64,000 bases of DNA from Bryum argenteum (taxonomy: Eukaryota > Streptophyta > Bryopsida > Bryales > Bryaceae). Where the stretch lies: NCBI GenBank assembly GCA_037043015.1, contig CM073325.1, positions 4,838,501 through 4,902,500 on the forward strand, given 5' to 3'. Numbering within the stretch: position 1 is the stretch's first letter; every line of letters begins with the position of its first letter. A model generated the notes under the pieces. It saw only the letters and a program-made list of their open reading frames with translations, ran no database searches and had not been told where the DNA came from. Below are positions 24,585 to 35,433 of the stretch, piece by piece. Made by a program: the position numbers and the translations under genes.

Positions 24585-25567
24585 GTGAAAGTAAGAGATG
24601 TGGTTAATCAAGAAGTGTTGATAGGTGAGATCTCTATGTTGAAAAGACAAGTAATCATTGTTTGCGTGTTAAACACCACTAATCATTCCCTTTCGAATGA
24701 CGTTTGGATACCAGAGCCAGAACTAGAAGCAAATGCCAAAATCATCAATCACATGGCAATAGGATGGAACTTTCAATATATCATGTTTGAAAACATGAAG
24801 AGGTGTTATAAGCTATTCACATGGCGTCCCTTGTGTGTAATGGCATGAAATGCCTATTGGACGCTTGGGTTCCAAACTTTGACCCGAGAGAGCCAGAGGA
24901 CTGCACATTCTAGTTTTGGTCACGCTACATTTACTACGTCTAGAGTTCAGCGCTCTACCTAGCTTTATTACGGGAGCAATTGGAAGAGTGATTAAGAGTG
25001 ACAAAAACAACGCTACTAGAGATGATCCAAGATTCCTAATGACAAAACAATGCTAATAGAGATGATCCGAGATTCCTAATGCTGAAAATAACGCTACTAG
25101 AGATGATCCAAGATTCCTAGTGTCTGTGAATGTAATCAGAGTTGGGTAGCATCTGTTGAGATTGAGAATGGGAGAGGTGGCCATGCAACCGTACAAGTGG
25201 AGTATAATGATCATCAAACACGATACTCTTTCTGCTATCTCACATTCTCATTAGCCATCTAGGTGAGTTCTGTACTACAAAGCAGGAACGAATTGTCACA
25301 AGCTCCCAACCTAGGCCACATGCTTACATCAAGAGGACTGCTAGTACACAAATAAGGCTCGGTCCTCAACAAAAAGAGGAGTCCTTGGCTAAGGAAGTTG
25401 TTGTCGCCCCCTTTTCACCATCGACGGCCTCGCCAACAATTGATGATGAAGGGTTTATCATTAGGAAACGAAAGCATAAAAAGAAAGAACAATCCAAACG
25501 AGCACCGCGCGACCATAGAGGAGGAAAATGGGTGTGGCGCGAGCGTTCAAGCCCTTTGAGTACATAG
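24585..25567 (+). pseudogene. LINE ORF1-like (DUF4283-type gag) relic
   Basis: Broken plus-strand frames follow the layout of plant LINE first ORFs. Near 24860-25040, once stops are ignored, there are stretches resembling the DUF4283 fold (an IGRVIKSDKN-like stretch at about 24977-25006). A cysteine-poor knuckle-like stretch follows at about 25200, and the C-terminal 60-codon frame (25385-25567) has DDEGFIIRKRKHKKKE, a common ending of LINE ORF1 proteins. A 40-bp triplication (25000-25121) interrupts the middle. No endonuclease or RT follows. The identification is tentative. Confidence 0.4.
25000..25121. repeat. About 40-bp tandem triplication
   Basis: Three near-copies each contain GAGATGATCC(A/G)AGATTCCTA, ending at about 25040, 25080 and 25121. 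The second copy has small deletions. It lies inside the LINE-like relic. Confidence 0.85.
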
Positions 25568-25569
25568 CC

Positions 25570-26180
25570 ACAAGGTAAACAAGAAAACTCCGTAGCAAAG
25601 TGAAGTTAGGCTTTTATTCAAACTTTGACTATGAATATTTTTTAAAGTATGAGGTATTTTGAAGCATGAAATGACTTTTCAGAAAGGCATGGAAAACTCT
25701 ACAACCTACAAAAGATTCCAACTTCATGCAAGCTAAAATGTCATACAAGGTTGACCAGACCTCAAACGTCCCGTTTTGGGTTCTTTTGGACATTAGGGGT
25801 TGACACTAGTTGGAATAGGGCTCATTCCCATGTTCGTTCTCGTAATTAAATTATAGAAGCCTTTGAAAAATCATGTGCCGCTATCAAGGGAAGATTAGAG
25901 CATGTCTCGTTGGTATTGGAGACCGCTCTTTAGAGCCAAGGATGGCGTGCGGGCACCCCCACCTCATGCAACAACCCTCAAACTGGGTCAATGGGGTTGG
26001 GTTTTCCTAAATTATAGCCCATCAAATCTTAAATTTTGGGTGCCTTTTCTACTATTTTAGTGTTTCCTACAAGCAATGGAGGTTTGCTATGTGACAAAGG
26101 TTCCATTGGTGGACATTGTTGTGAAGGTTGATGATCATGTGGCGCAATTTGATTTGTGATGTGATCACGTGGTCAAATAT
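25570..26180. other. Intergenic DNA, nothing recognised
   Basis: No motif-bearing frame, repeat array or RNA gene seen. Confidence 0.45.
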
Positions 26181-26184
26181 GATT

Positions 26185-26610
26185 GGTGAGGGACCTTTTC
26201 CTCTGCCCTACCTTCATTTCCTCTGCCTTGCCTTGCCTTCTGGCATAGGGTGGGATTTCTATTACAAGGGGCTTGTCATAAAGTATGATGAGCGACATTT
26301 TACTCCGCCCCTACCTACTTTTCCTTCGCCTTGCCTTCTTTTCCTCTGCCTTGCCTTCTTGCATGGGGTGAGATTTCTATTACATCTGGCTTGTCATAAA
26401 TTATTATTGGAGAGCGACCTTTTCCTCTGCCCCGCCTTCTGGCATGGGGTGGGGTTTTTATTACAAACGGCTTGTCATAAAATATGATTGGTTAGCAACC
26501 TTTTCCTCGGCCGTGCCTTCTAACATGGGATGAGATTTCTATTACAATCGGATTGTCATAAAATATGATTGGTGGATGACCTTTTCTCTTGCCCAACCTT
26601 CTGACTTGAG
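26185..26610. repeat. Degenerate tandem repeat, roughly 90-100 bp units
   Basis: About four to five imperfect copies carry ACCTTTTCCTCTGCC, CCTTCTGGCATGGGGTG, TTTCTATTACAA and GGCTTGTCATAAA(A)TATGATTGG in that order. Units differ by substitutions and small indels. No coding function is apparent. Confidence 0.8.
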
Positions 26611-26640
26611 GTAGGCTTTCGACGCCCGCCCGAGCAGAGC

Positions 26641-27118
26641 CTACCCTACGAACTTTTGACGCAACCTAGTGGCCCGGCGTGGAGCACATGGGTGGGTATG
26701 CTTTTACATCGAGTTACTCACCTACGATCTCATAAGTGAAGAAGTGATGTCACTCACGAACAGAGTCTTGGACCTCCCCGCTCTACCCTACGAGCTTTTG
26801 ACGCAGTGTAGTGGCCCGCCGTGGAGCACAAGGGTGAGTATGCTTTCACATCGAGTTACTCACCTACGATCTCATGAGTGAAGAAGTGATGTCACTCACG
26901 AACAGAGTCCCGAACCTCCCCGCTCTACCCTACGAGCTTTTGACGCAGCGTAGTGGCTCGGCGTGGAGCACATGGGTGGGTATACTTTCTCATCGAGTTA
27001 CAGAGTCACGGACCTCCCCGGGGACTTGCAGAGACCTCTCATGAGTGAAGAAGTGATGTCACTCACGAACAGAGTCACGGACCTCCCCGGGGACTTGCAG
27101 AGACCACTGGAGACCTGG
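26641..27118. repeat. 142-bp tandem repeat, about 3.3 units
   Basis: Units starting CTACCCTACGA lie at 26641, 26783 and 26925. Each has GACGCAG, TGGCCCG, GTGGAGCACA, CATCGAGTTACTCACC and GAAGTGATGTCACTCACG. The third unit is rearranged: it jumps from GAGTTAC straight to AGAGTCACGGACC, then a partial copy repeats GGGGACTTGCAGAGACC. It adjoins the preceding array but is unrelated in sequence. Confidence 0.9.
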
Positions 27119-27692
27119 CACCGCAAGCTGCCTTCTGGGCCCATAACTGATAATCCCCTCCATCGCTTGTTGGCCCAAGGCCTTGTATTTAGGTTTCTTC
27201 TCTGTCTAATTTTCCCAAAAGGGGGCTTTCAATGCACATGTTCCAACTTATTCTTTCCTTACGTGCATGAAGGTGTGTTTTGTGCATGCATGAATAGGAC
27301 CTATGATTAGCTAGCTCGAGCCAAGAAATGGTCAATTATAAGTACAGTTACCACACATCCATGTGAATAGTGTGTTGTCCACCCAAGCTAGCTAGCTTCC
27401 AAATATATACAATTCATCTCCTGCTGAAGTGGCAGTAGGATTAGTCTTCTGGTGTTGTGGCCATAGACTCTGTCTTGTTGAGTTCTTTGAGCTCTTCTTT
27501 TTATGTTGTTCATCTGTATAAAGCATGTGTCACAGTGCAAGCAACTAGCCAAGAAAAATCTGCTACTGCTGCCCACTTCTATAACTTATCTTACCAGTAC
27601 AAATTGCTTTTCTTCGTATCATGATTTTGACTTTGATTAAAGTGAACTGTCACAATGACACAATGACACAAATTTATGTCAGCTATGTGAGC

Positions 27693-27782
27693 AATTTATG
27701 TGCATAGGTGAAGAGAATTTATGTGCATAGGTGGAGAGAATTTATGTGCATAGGTGAAGTAAGTGGAAGAATTTATGTTCAT
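27693..27782. repeat. 23-bp minisatellite
   Basis: AATTTATGTGCATAGGTG plus five bases is repeated about 3.5 times, starting at 27693, 27716 and 27739, with a last diverged unit. It lies in AT-rich intergenic DNA. Confidence 0.88.
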
Positions 27783-28118
27783 ATGGACCCTCGCCTTGAG
27801 CTCCTCTCTTTGTATAATACATCAAATGACTTGGCTCTATATAGTGGTATTGGGTCTTAAAATCAAATTTTATCACGTGGTTTGAATTGCCTTTGCCATG
27901 TTACAGAAACAACTGTAGGTCAAAGTTTGGCTTCCCAAGATTGGTGTTCTTTAGTATGATTATATACTGAACATGAATTCAAAGAGTTTCCTCTTAATTT
28001 CATGATCAAGGCAATTGCATCATCCATCATCCACGAGTAAGTTTTAGTGCAACTCATTCGAAAGACAAACTGTGTTTTTCTTACAAGTAGAATCAAACAG
28101 TCTTTTAGTTTTCTTTAA

Positions 28119-28479
28119 CCCTTAAATGGCCTTCCACTCCCCAATGGGCAGCTCGAAATTGGATCTCAGCATCTTTTGGACTTGGGCATCATGAATAGTG
28201 CACTTTTTGAACTTGGGCATCATGAATGAACCAATCAATGATGAGCTTGCAACCTCCTACAAGGTTTTGTGCAACCCCAACCTACCTACCACAATCCTTT
28301 CAAATCACATATCTCTCATACAAATTGTGATTTGGATTGTGAAATTTTACTATGTGGATGCATCATAAGAAGGTGACCACAATGATATAAAAATATAAGC
28401 AAAAAGTGAAGAATCAAATGAGCTACAGAGAAGATTCTGCAGGAAAACAGCCCGAGGGGCTGACAGGGCCGTTTAAGGG
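28119..28479. mobile_element. TTAA-flanked MITE, copy 1 (uninterrupted)
   Basis: The element begins CCCTTAAATGG and ends CGTTTAAGGG, and is flanked on both sides by TTAA (28115-28118 and 28480-28483). It is about 361 bp, has no coding frame, and contains two near-copies of (A/G)ACTTGGGCATCATGAA. A second copy at 38172-38783 shares the full length apart from an inserted SINE, with the same TTAA flanks, so the ends are well supported. TTAA target sites and CCC termini are the hallmark of piggyBac-type transposons. Confidence 0.85.
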
Positions 28480-28852
28480 TTAACCAAGACCTGGTCGACA
28501 ACTGCCTCCTATAACACACTAAAAGTCAAAAATAACGTCTTCTGTACCAGCCCTTTTCTTCGGTAAACGATACCATCTTGGAATTCGAAACAAGAGAACC
28601 ATCTGCTCAATGACATACCATACTAAGCTTGCTGTAGCAATATACAAAGAATATGCACAAGATAACCTCGCACACATTCACTTCAGCAGTAATATCCTTT
28701 CATCCCATGCTAAACATGCTCCAGCTTCTACCGGCTGATAAACAGTTCATATTAAGATACCTACGTCTAGTTTATTCAAAGATATTGCACATGCCACGCT
28801 GGTCAAATGGAACCCAAAACAACCGTAAACCACTTGAAATCAGGTAGTTCGT

Positions 28853-30375
28853 TCATCTGAGTTCTCGAACAGTGAAGAATGATGCAGCAACAAGTGTGAA
28901 GACAAGCACTTGCCCAGCTCGCAAACCATTTTCTCTCACGAAGTCGCCCCACCCAAGCGACAAGCCCGACATGGTTCGCGCGGTGCTGTCGAATTCTTCC
29001 CTATCCAGTTGATTGCTCTTGTAGGCACAAGCCACAGCACGAACGGGTGAATTCTCCTGAATTCCTTGCAGCTTGACATGCGTATCACGATCCAACCATA
29101 ACCGCTTGATCTGCAGCTTTTTCACGAACCCCACCGGAATCTCCTGCATGCACGCACCCAATTCAGTTCAATCAGAATCTCCTGCATGCACGCGCCCCCA
29201 TCCATGTTCCAATCAAAACCGTGGATTCAAGCATAGCATTATGCATAAATGCTGTTACTATATTGAGTAACAACGACCTTTGTCTATGGTTGCAGTCTCA
29301 ATACCTGGGATGCGAAATTCCTAGAAACGTTTATCAGCAGTGGGCAACCAAGAAAGGAACTTACGAAGCAAGCCCCACATGAGTTTCCTGCAGCATCCTG
29401 CACATTGTGCACTTCCAATCGCTGAACGAAACTTGGTTGACGTTCTTCTTCTTTCACCCTCCAGCTGTTCTCAGTCTTGATCAGCGTGTTTTCCACATTA
29501 ATCAGTCGGTTTTCCTCATTGATAAGTCTGTTTTCCACATTGATAAGTCTGTTTTCCACATTGATAAGTCTGATTTCCATATTGATCAGCCTGTTTTCTA
29601 CGTGAGAGCTGTTTTCTGAGTCATGGTGCTTCATTTCCACGGACACGCTCGATTCTGGTTTCACAGAGCCTCCTCCAATTCTCCTCTTCTTCGAGCCCCA
29701 GCTTGATAGACAATCTTCGCGGACAGAGGCTTCGGTTTTGGACGGTTTTGCTGAAGAGGTGGACTTACCACCCCGGAAGATGTGGACTTCAAACTCAGAC
29801 ACTCCTATCAACTCGAAGATCAACGAATCACCAATCGAGAGCTCATTTCGAGCTGCGAAATCCTTCCAGCCAGTACCGAGCATAACCTCTGGTGCTCGTC
29901 GTGGTCGATAATCGTAAATGAAGAGCCTCACCTTGATTGGCTCCACGCATACACGAGACCGAAGTTTCACGATCTGGAAAAATTTATCACCGTGTTGTTC
30001 CACGAATTTAACTGGTATCGTCTGTTCAAACAAGTATCAATACAATGTCGTCAGAATTGGCTCCCAAGTGCCATCCTCATCGACACTCCCATTCTGCATC
30101 ATCGAAGTTGAAGAATTTCTAAACAGAATCGATGCCAAATCATAATCTCTACTCGCAATCGGAATTTAATCTGAGTTTACGTAATTAAACGATGGGAGAT
30201 CGGCATGAAGTTTAAAACCTCGATGGCCTACCAGAATACATCTTACGCTCTCTGTATCGTCGGCCACATGTGTGGGTCTGAGCTTCTTGATAACGAAATG
30301 AGCCCTCTCCTGCAACTCCTGAAGCACCTTCGTCATGTCACCAACTTTCTGATCCATGGTACAAGACTCGGCCAT
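28853..30375 (-). CDS. B3-domain protein A, two B3 domains with heptad-repeat linker
   Basis: Probable nuclear DNA-binding protein of the plant B3 (REM-like) family, about 363 residues from three exons: 30375-30232, 30021-29365, 29143-28853. Exon 1 starts MAESCTMDQK and holds the first strand of B3 domain 1 (AHFVIKKLRP). Exon 2 continues it (TIPVKFVEQHGDKFF, GWKDFAARNELSIGDSLIFEL), then a Ser/Lys-rich linker, then VENRLIN heptads forming a predicted coiled coil, then the start of domain 2 (PSFVQRLEV). Exon 3 finishes domain 2 (EIPVGFVKKLQIKRL, GWGDFVRENGLRAGQVLVFTL). Both introns are phase 0 with good sites (CTG|GTAGG, CAG|ACG; TTC|GTAAGT, CAG|GAG). No stops interrupt it. It is paralogous to B at 32374-33827. 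The coiled coil suggests dimerisation, which is inferred. Confidence 0.85.
29478..29600 (-). repeat. 21-bp in-frame repeat encoding VENRLIN heptads
   Basis: Within exon 2 of B3 gene A, about six copies of a 21-bp unit (plus strand GTTTTCCACATTGATAAGTCT with changes) encode successive VENRLIN, MEIRLIN, VENRLIN, EENRLIN and VENTLIK heptads. Several copies are nearly identical, so the array expanded recently. Paralogue B has diverged, shorter heptads at the same place. Confidence 0.9.
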
Positions 30376-31790
30376 GGAAACACAATTAAGAGTATTTCCA
30401 GACTGATCGGGAACTACTTCTAAGCAGTGATCCATCGTCTCGAGGTTTAAAAGGATGCTGCAGACACGGCCATTAAAAAGAAAAAACTCTAAGAAATCAA
30501 CATGAAGTGACTGGTAGACAATCCATGATATGTGTACCAAGAAATTAACATGAAGTGACTGGATAACAATCCTTTCCATGATCTGTAAACTAATAGAATA
30601 ACATGAAGTAATTGAGAGGCATTCCCTCTTATAATCTCTGTCCCCAAGTAATCAGCATGAAGTGACTGATTTGTAAAGCGATCATTATGCACATTTAATC
30701 CCGAAATTGTCCACTAACCCTCCAGTCCTCCTGCACGATGAGAACGAAAAGATATGATATCAGTAAACATGTCACTATTACTGGTAAACGAACGTGATCG
30801 ATTATAATGCCAATCTTACTGCAACCCCGAATGCTAAATACTGGGCAGCAGAATGGGCTTTACGTGGGACGTCGATCTCAAAGACGAAGTGACAAGGTAA
30901 AGCGATTTTCGTTGTCTTGAATCTTTCGATTCAGTGGAAAGTATCCCCTCTTCCGTCCATGTCGCCTCGAAGGCCTGGAAACAATGAAGCACATATCTTC
31001 TTAAGGTATACAGAATCAGGTGTTCTTAATAGTAAGTGGACTTGCAACTTCCACGTAACGATCAGAAGGGAAGGGCAAGTGCAGAATCCTTGATTTCAAA
31101 TGTATGCATTCCTAGTTCAGATGATGTCTCTCAGTTGCCAACATCAAACAAATACCTTCTACTACTTACTTCACTATTTGAGTGCCCAACGCAGTCAAAG
31201 TAACCTTCAATACACGGGAACGTACAGTACAGGGTGTAACCTCGTGAACTTCGATCGCGTAAGGATCCATGTCGTATTACCTTGTTAAATGGTATAAAGC
31301 CTAGCTTCCTCACAAGTACCTGCAATTCATGATGCCGCATGCATACTTTCACACAAACTAAGAACAGGTCATCGTTCAGCTTCTAATATCGCCCAGTGCT
31401 TCCGGGAGTTCGAGAACAGAGGTGCTCAACTCGATTCCTAAAGCTATGATCATCTAAACACTTGCAAAGTAATGCACTGGACAGTTGACAATGTTTCAAT
31501 TGTTGTTATATTGCTGATTCTGCTACAATCGTGGCAAATAACAAGTGAATAGCAGATGCATCACCTGCAAGAACATAAGTGCATAAAACAATCATGTCAT
31601 TTCTGACGTAGTCAAAGAAAGCACAGAACCATCAGGCTCCGTCACAAAAGTACAGGTAGATACGAGTGCGTTCAAAAATGCAACGGCATAACAATCTTCA
31701 AAGAAGGGACTAGAATCGTTTGAGTTATGCTACTAGAGCATGTATGAGAAAAAACTCCAAGAATTTAACCATCCCTGCTTGCTATCCCCT
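30376..31790. other. Spacer between B3 gene A and RPN7 fragment
   Basis: No gene. Short repeats of AACATGAAGTGACTG occur at about 30499, 30549 and 30655. Much of 30.9-31.6 kb is similar to 34.1-35.3 kb in the second duplication block (for example GAGTGCCCAACGCAGTCAAAG at 31179 and 34440), showing shared descent. Confidence 0.7.
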
Positions 31791-31953
31791 AATCCTTGCT
31801 TGCAAAATGCACTTAATTTACAGATCGATGACTTGAGACAAATTCAGTATGCAAGAAGCCTCTCTGCTTGTTTGTAGCCTGATACAAGGCGTTCTTCGCA
31901 TCCGGTCGGTTGGCCTCGAGCACGCCCGCAACTTTGTCAATCTGGCAGTTCAA
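31791..31953 (-). pseudogene. Truncated RPN7 3' end (duplication remnant)
   Basis: About 160 bp match the last part of the RPN7 gene at 35395-35575: minus-strand KIDKVAGVLE.NRPDAKNALYQAT is recognisable, followed by diverged sequence where the intact gene reads KQGDFLLNRIQKL. Similarity stops abruptly at about 31953 inside the codons upstream of KIDKVAGV. It therefore marks one end of the segmental duplication that also copied the B3 gene. It is not functional. Confidence 0.88.
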
Positions 31954-32373
31954 GGAAACATCTCATGTGTGAGCCAATATTTAACCTTCTAAATTTCTTC
32001 AAAACAAGATAACATCTGCTTATTGATAAGCCTCACGAAGCTTGCAGCACCAATATGACAAGAATATTCACAAGATAGCATGTAGCAAACGTGTGATACC
32101 ACTGATGTCAGACCCCTCACTCATTCATTTCTGTAATATTGTAACATTACTTTACATACCGACATGATTTTCTTTTCATGCTACATCCTAATTATACTGC
32201 AAATTGAGACGCTGTTGAGAAGGCTATGTTAAGTTTACTCGGAGAACTTGCAGATGCCACACTGGTCAAACTGGAACCAAAAGGACCCAACACAACCTTA
32301 AATAACCCAAAACTACTTGGAAAACAAGGTGACCGACCATCTTACGCTTGACACTTGGGATCAAGTAGTGCAT
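31954..32373. other. Spacer after the duplication break
   Basis: Partly similar to 28.55-28.85 kb (3' flank of B3 gene A), consistent with the second copy of the duplicated block beginning here. No gene seen. Confidence 0.5.
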
Positions 32374-33827
32374 TCATCGGAGCTCTCGAACAGTGAAGGA
32401 TGATGCAGCAACAAGTGTGAAAACAAGCACTTGCCCAGCTCGCAAACCATTTTCCCTCACAAAGTCGCCCCACCCCAGCGACAAGCCCGACATGGTTCGC
32501 GCGGCACTGTCAAATTCTTTCATATCCGATTGTGTGATCTTGTAGGCACAAGTCACAGCACGAACGGATGAGCCTTCCTGGATTCCTTGCAGCTTGACAT
32601 GCGTAATGTGATCCAACCATAATCGCTTGATCTGCAGCGTCTTTGCAAACCCCACCGGAATCTCCTGCTTGCATACACCCCAAACATAGTCCAATCAATA
32701 CCATGAATTCGAGCATAGCATCATCCATGCATGCTGTTGCTATGTTGAGTAACGAAGACCTTTATTCGACGGCATAATTCAGTCTCTATACCAGGTCTCT
32801 ATACCAGGGATGTGAAAATTCCTAGAAACTTGAAAGTCCTAAAAACTTTATCAACAATGGCCATTAAGGAACTTACGAAACAAGCACCACATGTGTTTCC
32901 CACAGCATCCTGTACATTGCGCAATTCCAATCGTTGAACGAAACTTGGTTGAACGAAACTTGGTTGACAACCTTCTTCTTTCACACTCCAGCTGTTCTCA
33001 GTCTTTTCCACATTCACCAACTCGTTTTTCATTTGGATCAGCCTATTTTCCACACAGGTTAGCCTGAGTTCCATACTGTTCAACCTGTTTTCTGAGTCAT
33101 CGCGCTTCCTTTCCACGCTCGATTTTTGTTTCTCAAATCCTCCTCCAGTTTCCCCCTTCTTCGAGGCTCTCTCCCTAGACCGTTTTGGAGAAGAGGTGGA
33201 CTTACCAGTGCCCCGGAAGACGTGGACCTCAAACACAGACTCTCCTACCAACTCGAAGATCAACGAGTCGCCTACCGAGAGTTCATTTCGAATCGCGAAG
33301 TCTTTCCAGCCATTCCCGAAAAGAGTGTCCGGTGATGATGGTCGCCTGTAGTAAATTTTAAGCGACACCTTGATTGGCTCCGCACACACTTTAGATCGAA
33401 GGTTCACAATATTCCCAATTTTGTCTCTGTGTTCTTTCAGGAATGTCGTAGGAATAGTCTGGTCATAAACCAAAACAAAGTCGTCACAGATGACCCAACG
33501 ATCAATTTCATCCACATTCTCTCAATTTTCATCAGTAATGTTCAAGGATTTCTAAACAGAAATTGATGGCGAAGAATTATCTCTGCTCGCAATCAAAAAC
33601 GTAGTAACCTGACTTCCCGTAACTAAAGAAGTAGAATTCCGGAATGGGAGGTTGGCATCAACTTCAATGTTTCAAGCGCATACCAGAGTACAATGTTTGC
33701 AGCTTGTATCGTTGGCCACATGTGACGGTTTGAGATTCTTGATAACGAAATGGGCGTTGTCCTGCAATTCTTGAAGCACCTTCGTCATGTCACCACTATC
33801 CCCACCCAAATTCTTAGACTCGGCCAT
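32374..33827 (-). CDS. B3-domain protein B, two B3 domains
   Basis: Tandem paralogue of gene A with the same three exons: 33827-33684, 33458-32877 and 32664-32374, about 338 residues. Exon 1 begins MAESKNLGG and holds AHFVIKNLKPSHVA. Exon 2 has TIPTTFLKEHRDKIG, GWKDFAIRNELSVGDSLIFEL and VFEVHVFRG (domain 1), a basic linker (SPKRSRERASKK), ENRL heptads weaker than in A, and PSFVQPSFVQRLEL with a 6-residue duplication (PSFVQ) at the start of domain 2. Exon 3 has EIPVGFAKTLQIKRL and GWGDFVRENGLRAGQVLVFTL. Exon 3 is almost identical to that of A while exon 2 is more diverged. Probably a nuclear DNA-binding protein. All frames are open. Confidence 0.85.
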
Positions 33828-34870
33828 TGTATCAGAATTCTGAGTCCCTCCACAGACTGATCGGAGACTTCATCGAAGCAGTTGTCCATTGTCTCGAGGT
33901 TTTATAAAGAACGGGGCAGACATGATTATAAAAGTGGGAAAAAATCTCTAAATAATCAACATGAAGTGACTAAAAGACAATCCTCTCATGATTTGTGTAT
34001 CAAGTAATGAACATGAAGTGACTGATTTATATAACGATCAACATGCACGTTTAAACCCGAACACGTCCCACAAACCCTCTTGCATCGACGAGAACGAAAT
34101 GACGTGATATCGGTACACATGTCAGTAATACTGAAACCAACGACGTGATCGGTTAGAGTGCCATCCTTGCCATGGCTCTTCTTCGAATAAGAAGTCAGTG
34201 TCCCCTCTTCCGACCATGTCGCTTAACCGTCAATTACGAAGATCTGTAAACAATGCAACACAAAGTTCATGATACACACCGTGACCCTATTAGTCAGGGG
34301 ACTTGCAACTTACAGAAGATGATCAGAGGAAGGGCACGCGCAGCATCCATTCTTCCAATGTATGCATTCCCTAGTTGTGCTGACACCTCCCAGTTGCCAA
34401 CGTCATACAAAGTCCTTCCTGAAACTTACCTTGCGATTTGAGTGCCCAACGCAGTCAAAGTAACCTTCAAAAAAACGAAACGTACAGAGCACAACCCTGG
34501 ACACTCCAATCAGTAAGCAACCCATGTCGGAGCATCTTCTCAAACAGTAAAAAGCCTAAGTCTCTCCTCACAAATTGTTCCAAAGTACCTGCGACGCCGC
34601 ATGCGCACTTTCACACAAACAAAGAATGAATCACCGTTTTGCTTCAAGTTCCGACCACTGCTTCCAGGAGTTTCAGAACAAAGGAGCTCATATCTATCTC
34701 CTAAGTAATTTTAGCAATCTCCATTGCATTCGAAATCTAACATCTCTCCTTGCGGGTCAAACACATTCCATCAGAATGTCAACTGTGCGGGAAATACAAC
34801 AATTCAGTCACAAATGCAGTATCTGGGAGAACAAGAGAACTACATTAACCGATCATGTTACTTCTGATCA
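33828..34870. other. Spacer between B3 gene B and kinase fragment
   Basis: Contains AACATGAAGTGACT repeats like the spacer behind gene A and sequence matching 30.9-31.4 kb. No coding content supported. Confidence 0.55.
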
Positions 34871-35310
34871 AGACATAGAATGGTACAATCGTCGAGGTGG
34901 TTTGCCGTTCAAGAACGAGAGGCTCTACATCGCATCGCAACTCGCCTGGGGTATGAACCATATCCACAAGATGGGGCTCTGTCCTCGTGGTCTTAAACCG
35001 GAGAATGGGTACGCAAAGCAGACGAAGAGAAACTCAAAATCAATAAGCAGTGAGATGTTTATAGCGCTGAAGTGCTGTGCTACTAGATATTGACCGGTTA
35101 ATTTCCACTCCTGTAGATACTTTAGTGCAGCACTGGTTTTAGCAATTCGAAAACTTGAAAAGCACTGCACGCGACATCTAACATCGCTCCTTGCAAATCA
35201 AGTAATTATAATATGGCTGTGTCCACAATCGGGGAAAATATAACAAAACAGTCACGGATGCATCACCTGGGAGTACATAAAACGATCATGTTATTTCTGA
35301 TGTAGTCATA
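34740..35310. repeat. Local direct duplication, about 440-bp offset
   Basis: Sequence around 34740-34870 (CTAACATC(T/G)CTCCTTGC ... GATCATGTTA(C/T)TTCTGAT) recurs at 35178-35310 in diverged form. The kinase fragment lies between the copies, so its arrival and the duplication may be linked. The first B3 block has only one equivalent stretch (about 31540-31620). Confidence 0.65.
34880..35015 (+). pseudogene. Protein kinase fragment (catalytic-loop region)
   Basis: In a plus-strand frame, GGLPFKNERLYIASQLAWGM, then NHIHKMGLC and PRGLKPENG match kinase subdomains V-VIB. The catalytic-loop HRDLKPEN reads PRGLKPEN: the proton-accepting Asp is Gly here. Neither ATP-binding lobe nor the DFG region is present. 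It is an isolated exon-size fragment inside a local duplication between B3 gene B and RPN7, and cannot encode an active kinase. Confidence 0.75.
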
Positions 35311-35433
35311 AAATGCACAGAACCATCATGTTCCATCGCAGAAATACATGTAGATACATGTGAGCTCCATCATGGAGACTGTCCAAATGTGCAACTGCTA
35401 TCTCCTAATCCTTGCTTGCAAAATGCACGTGAT

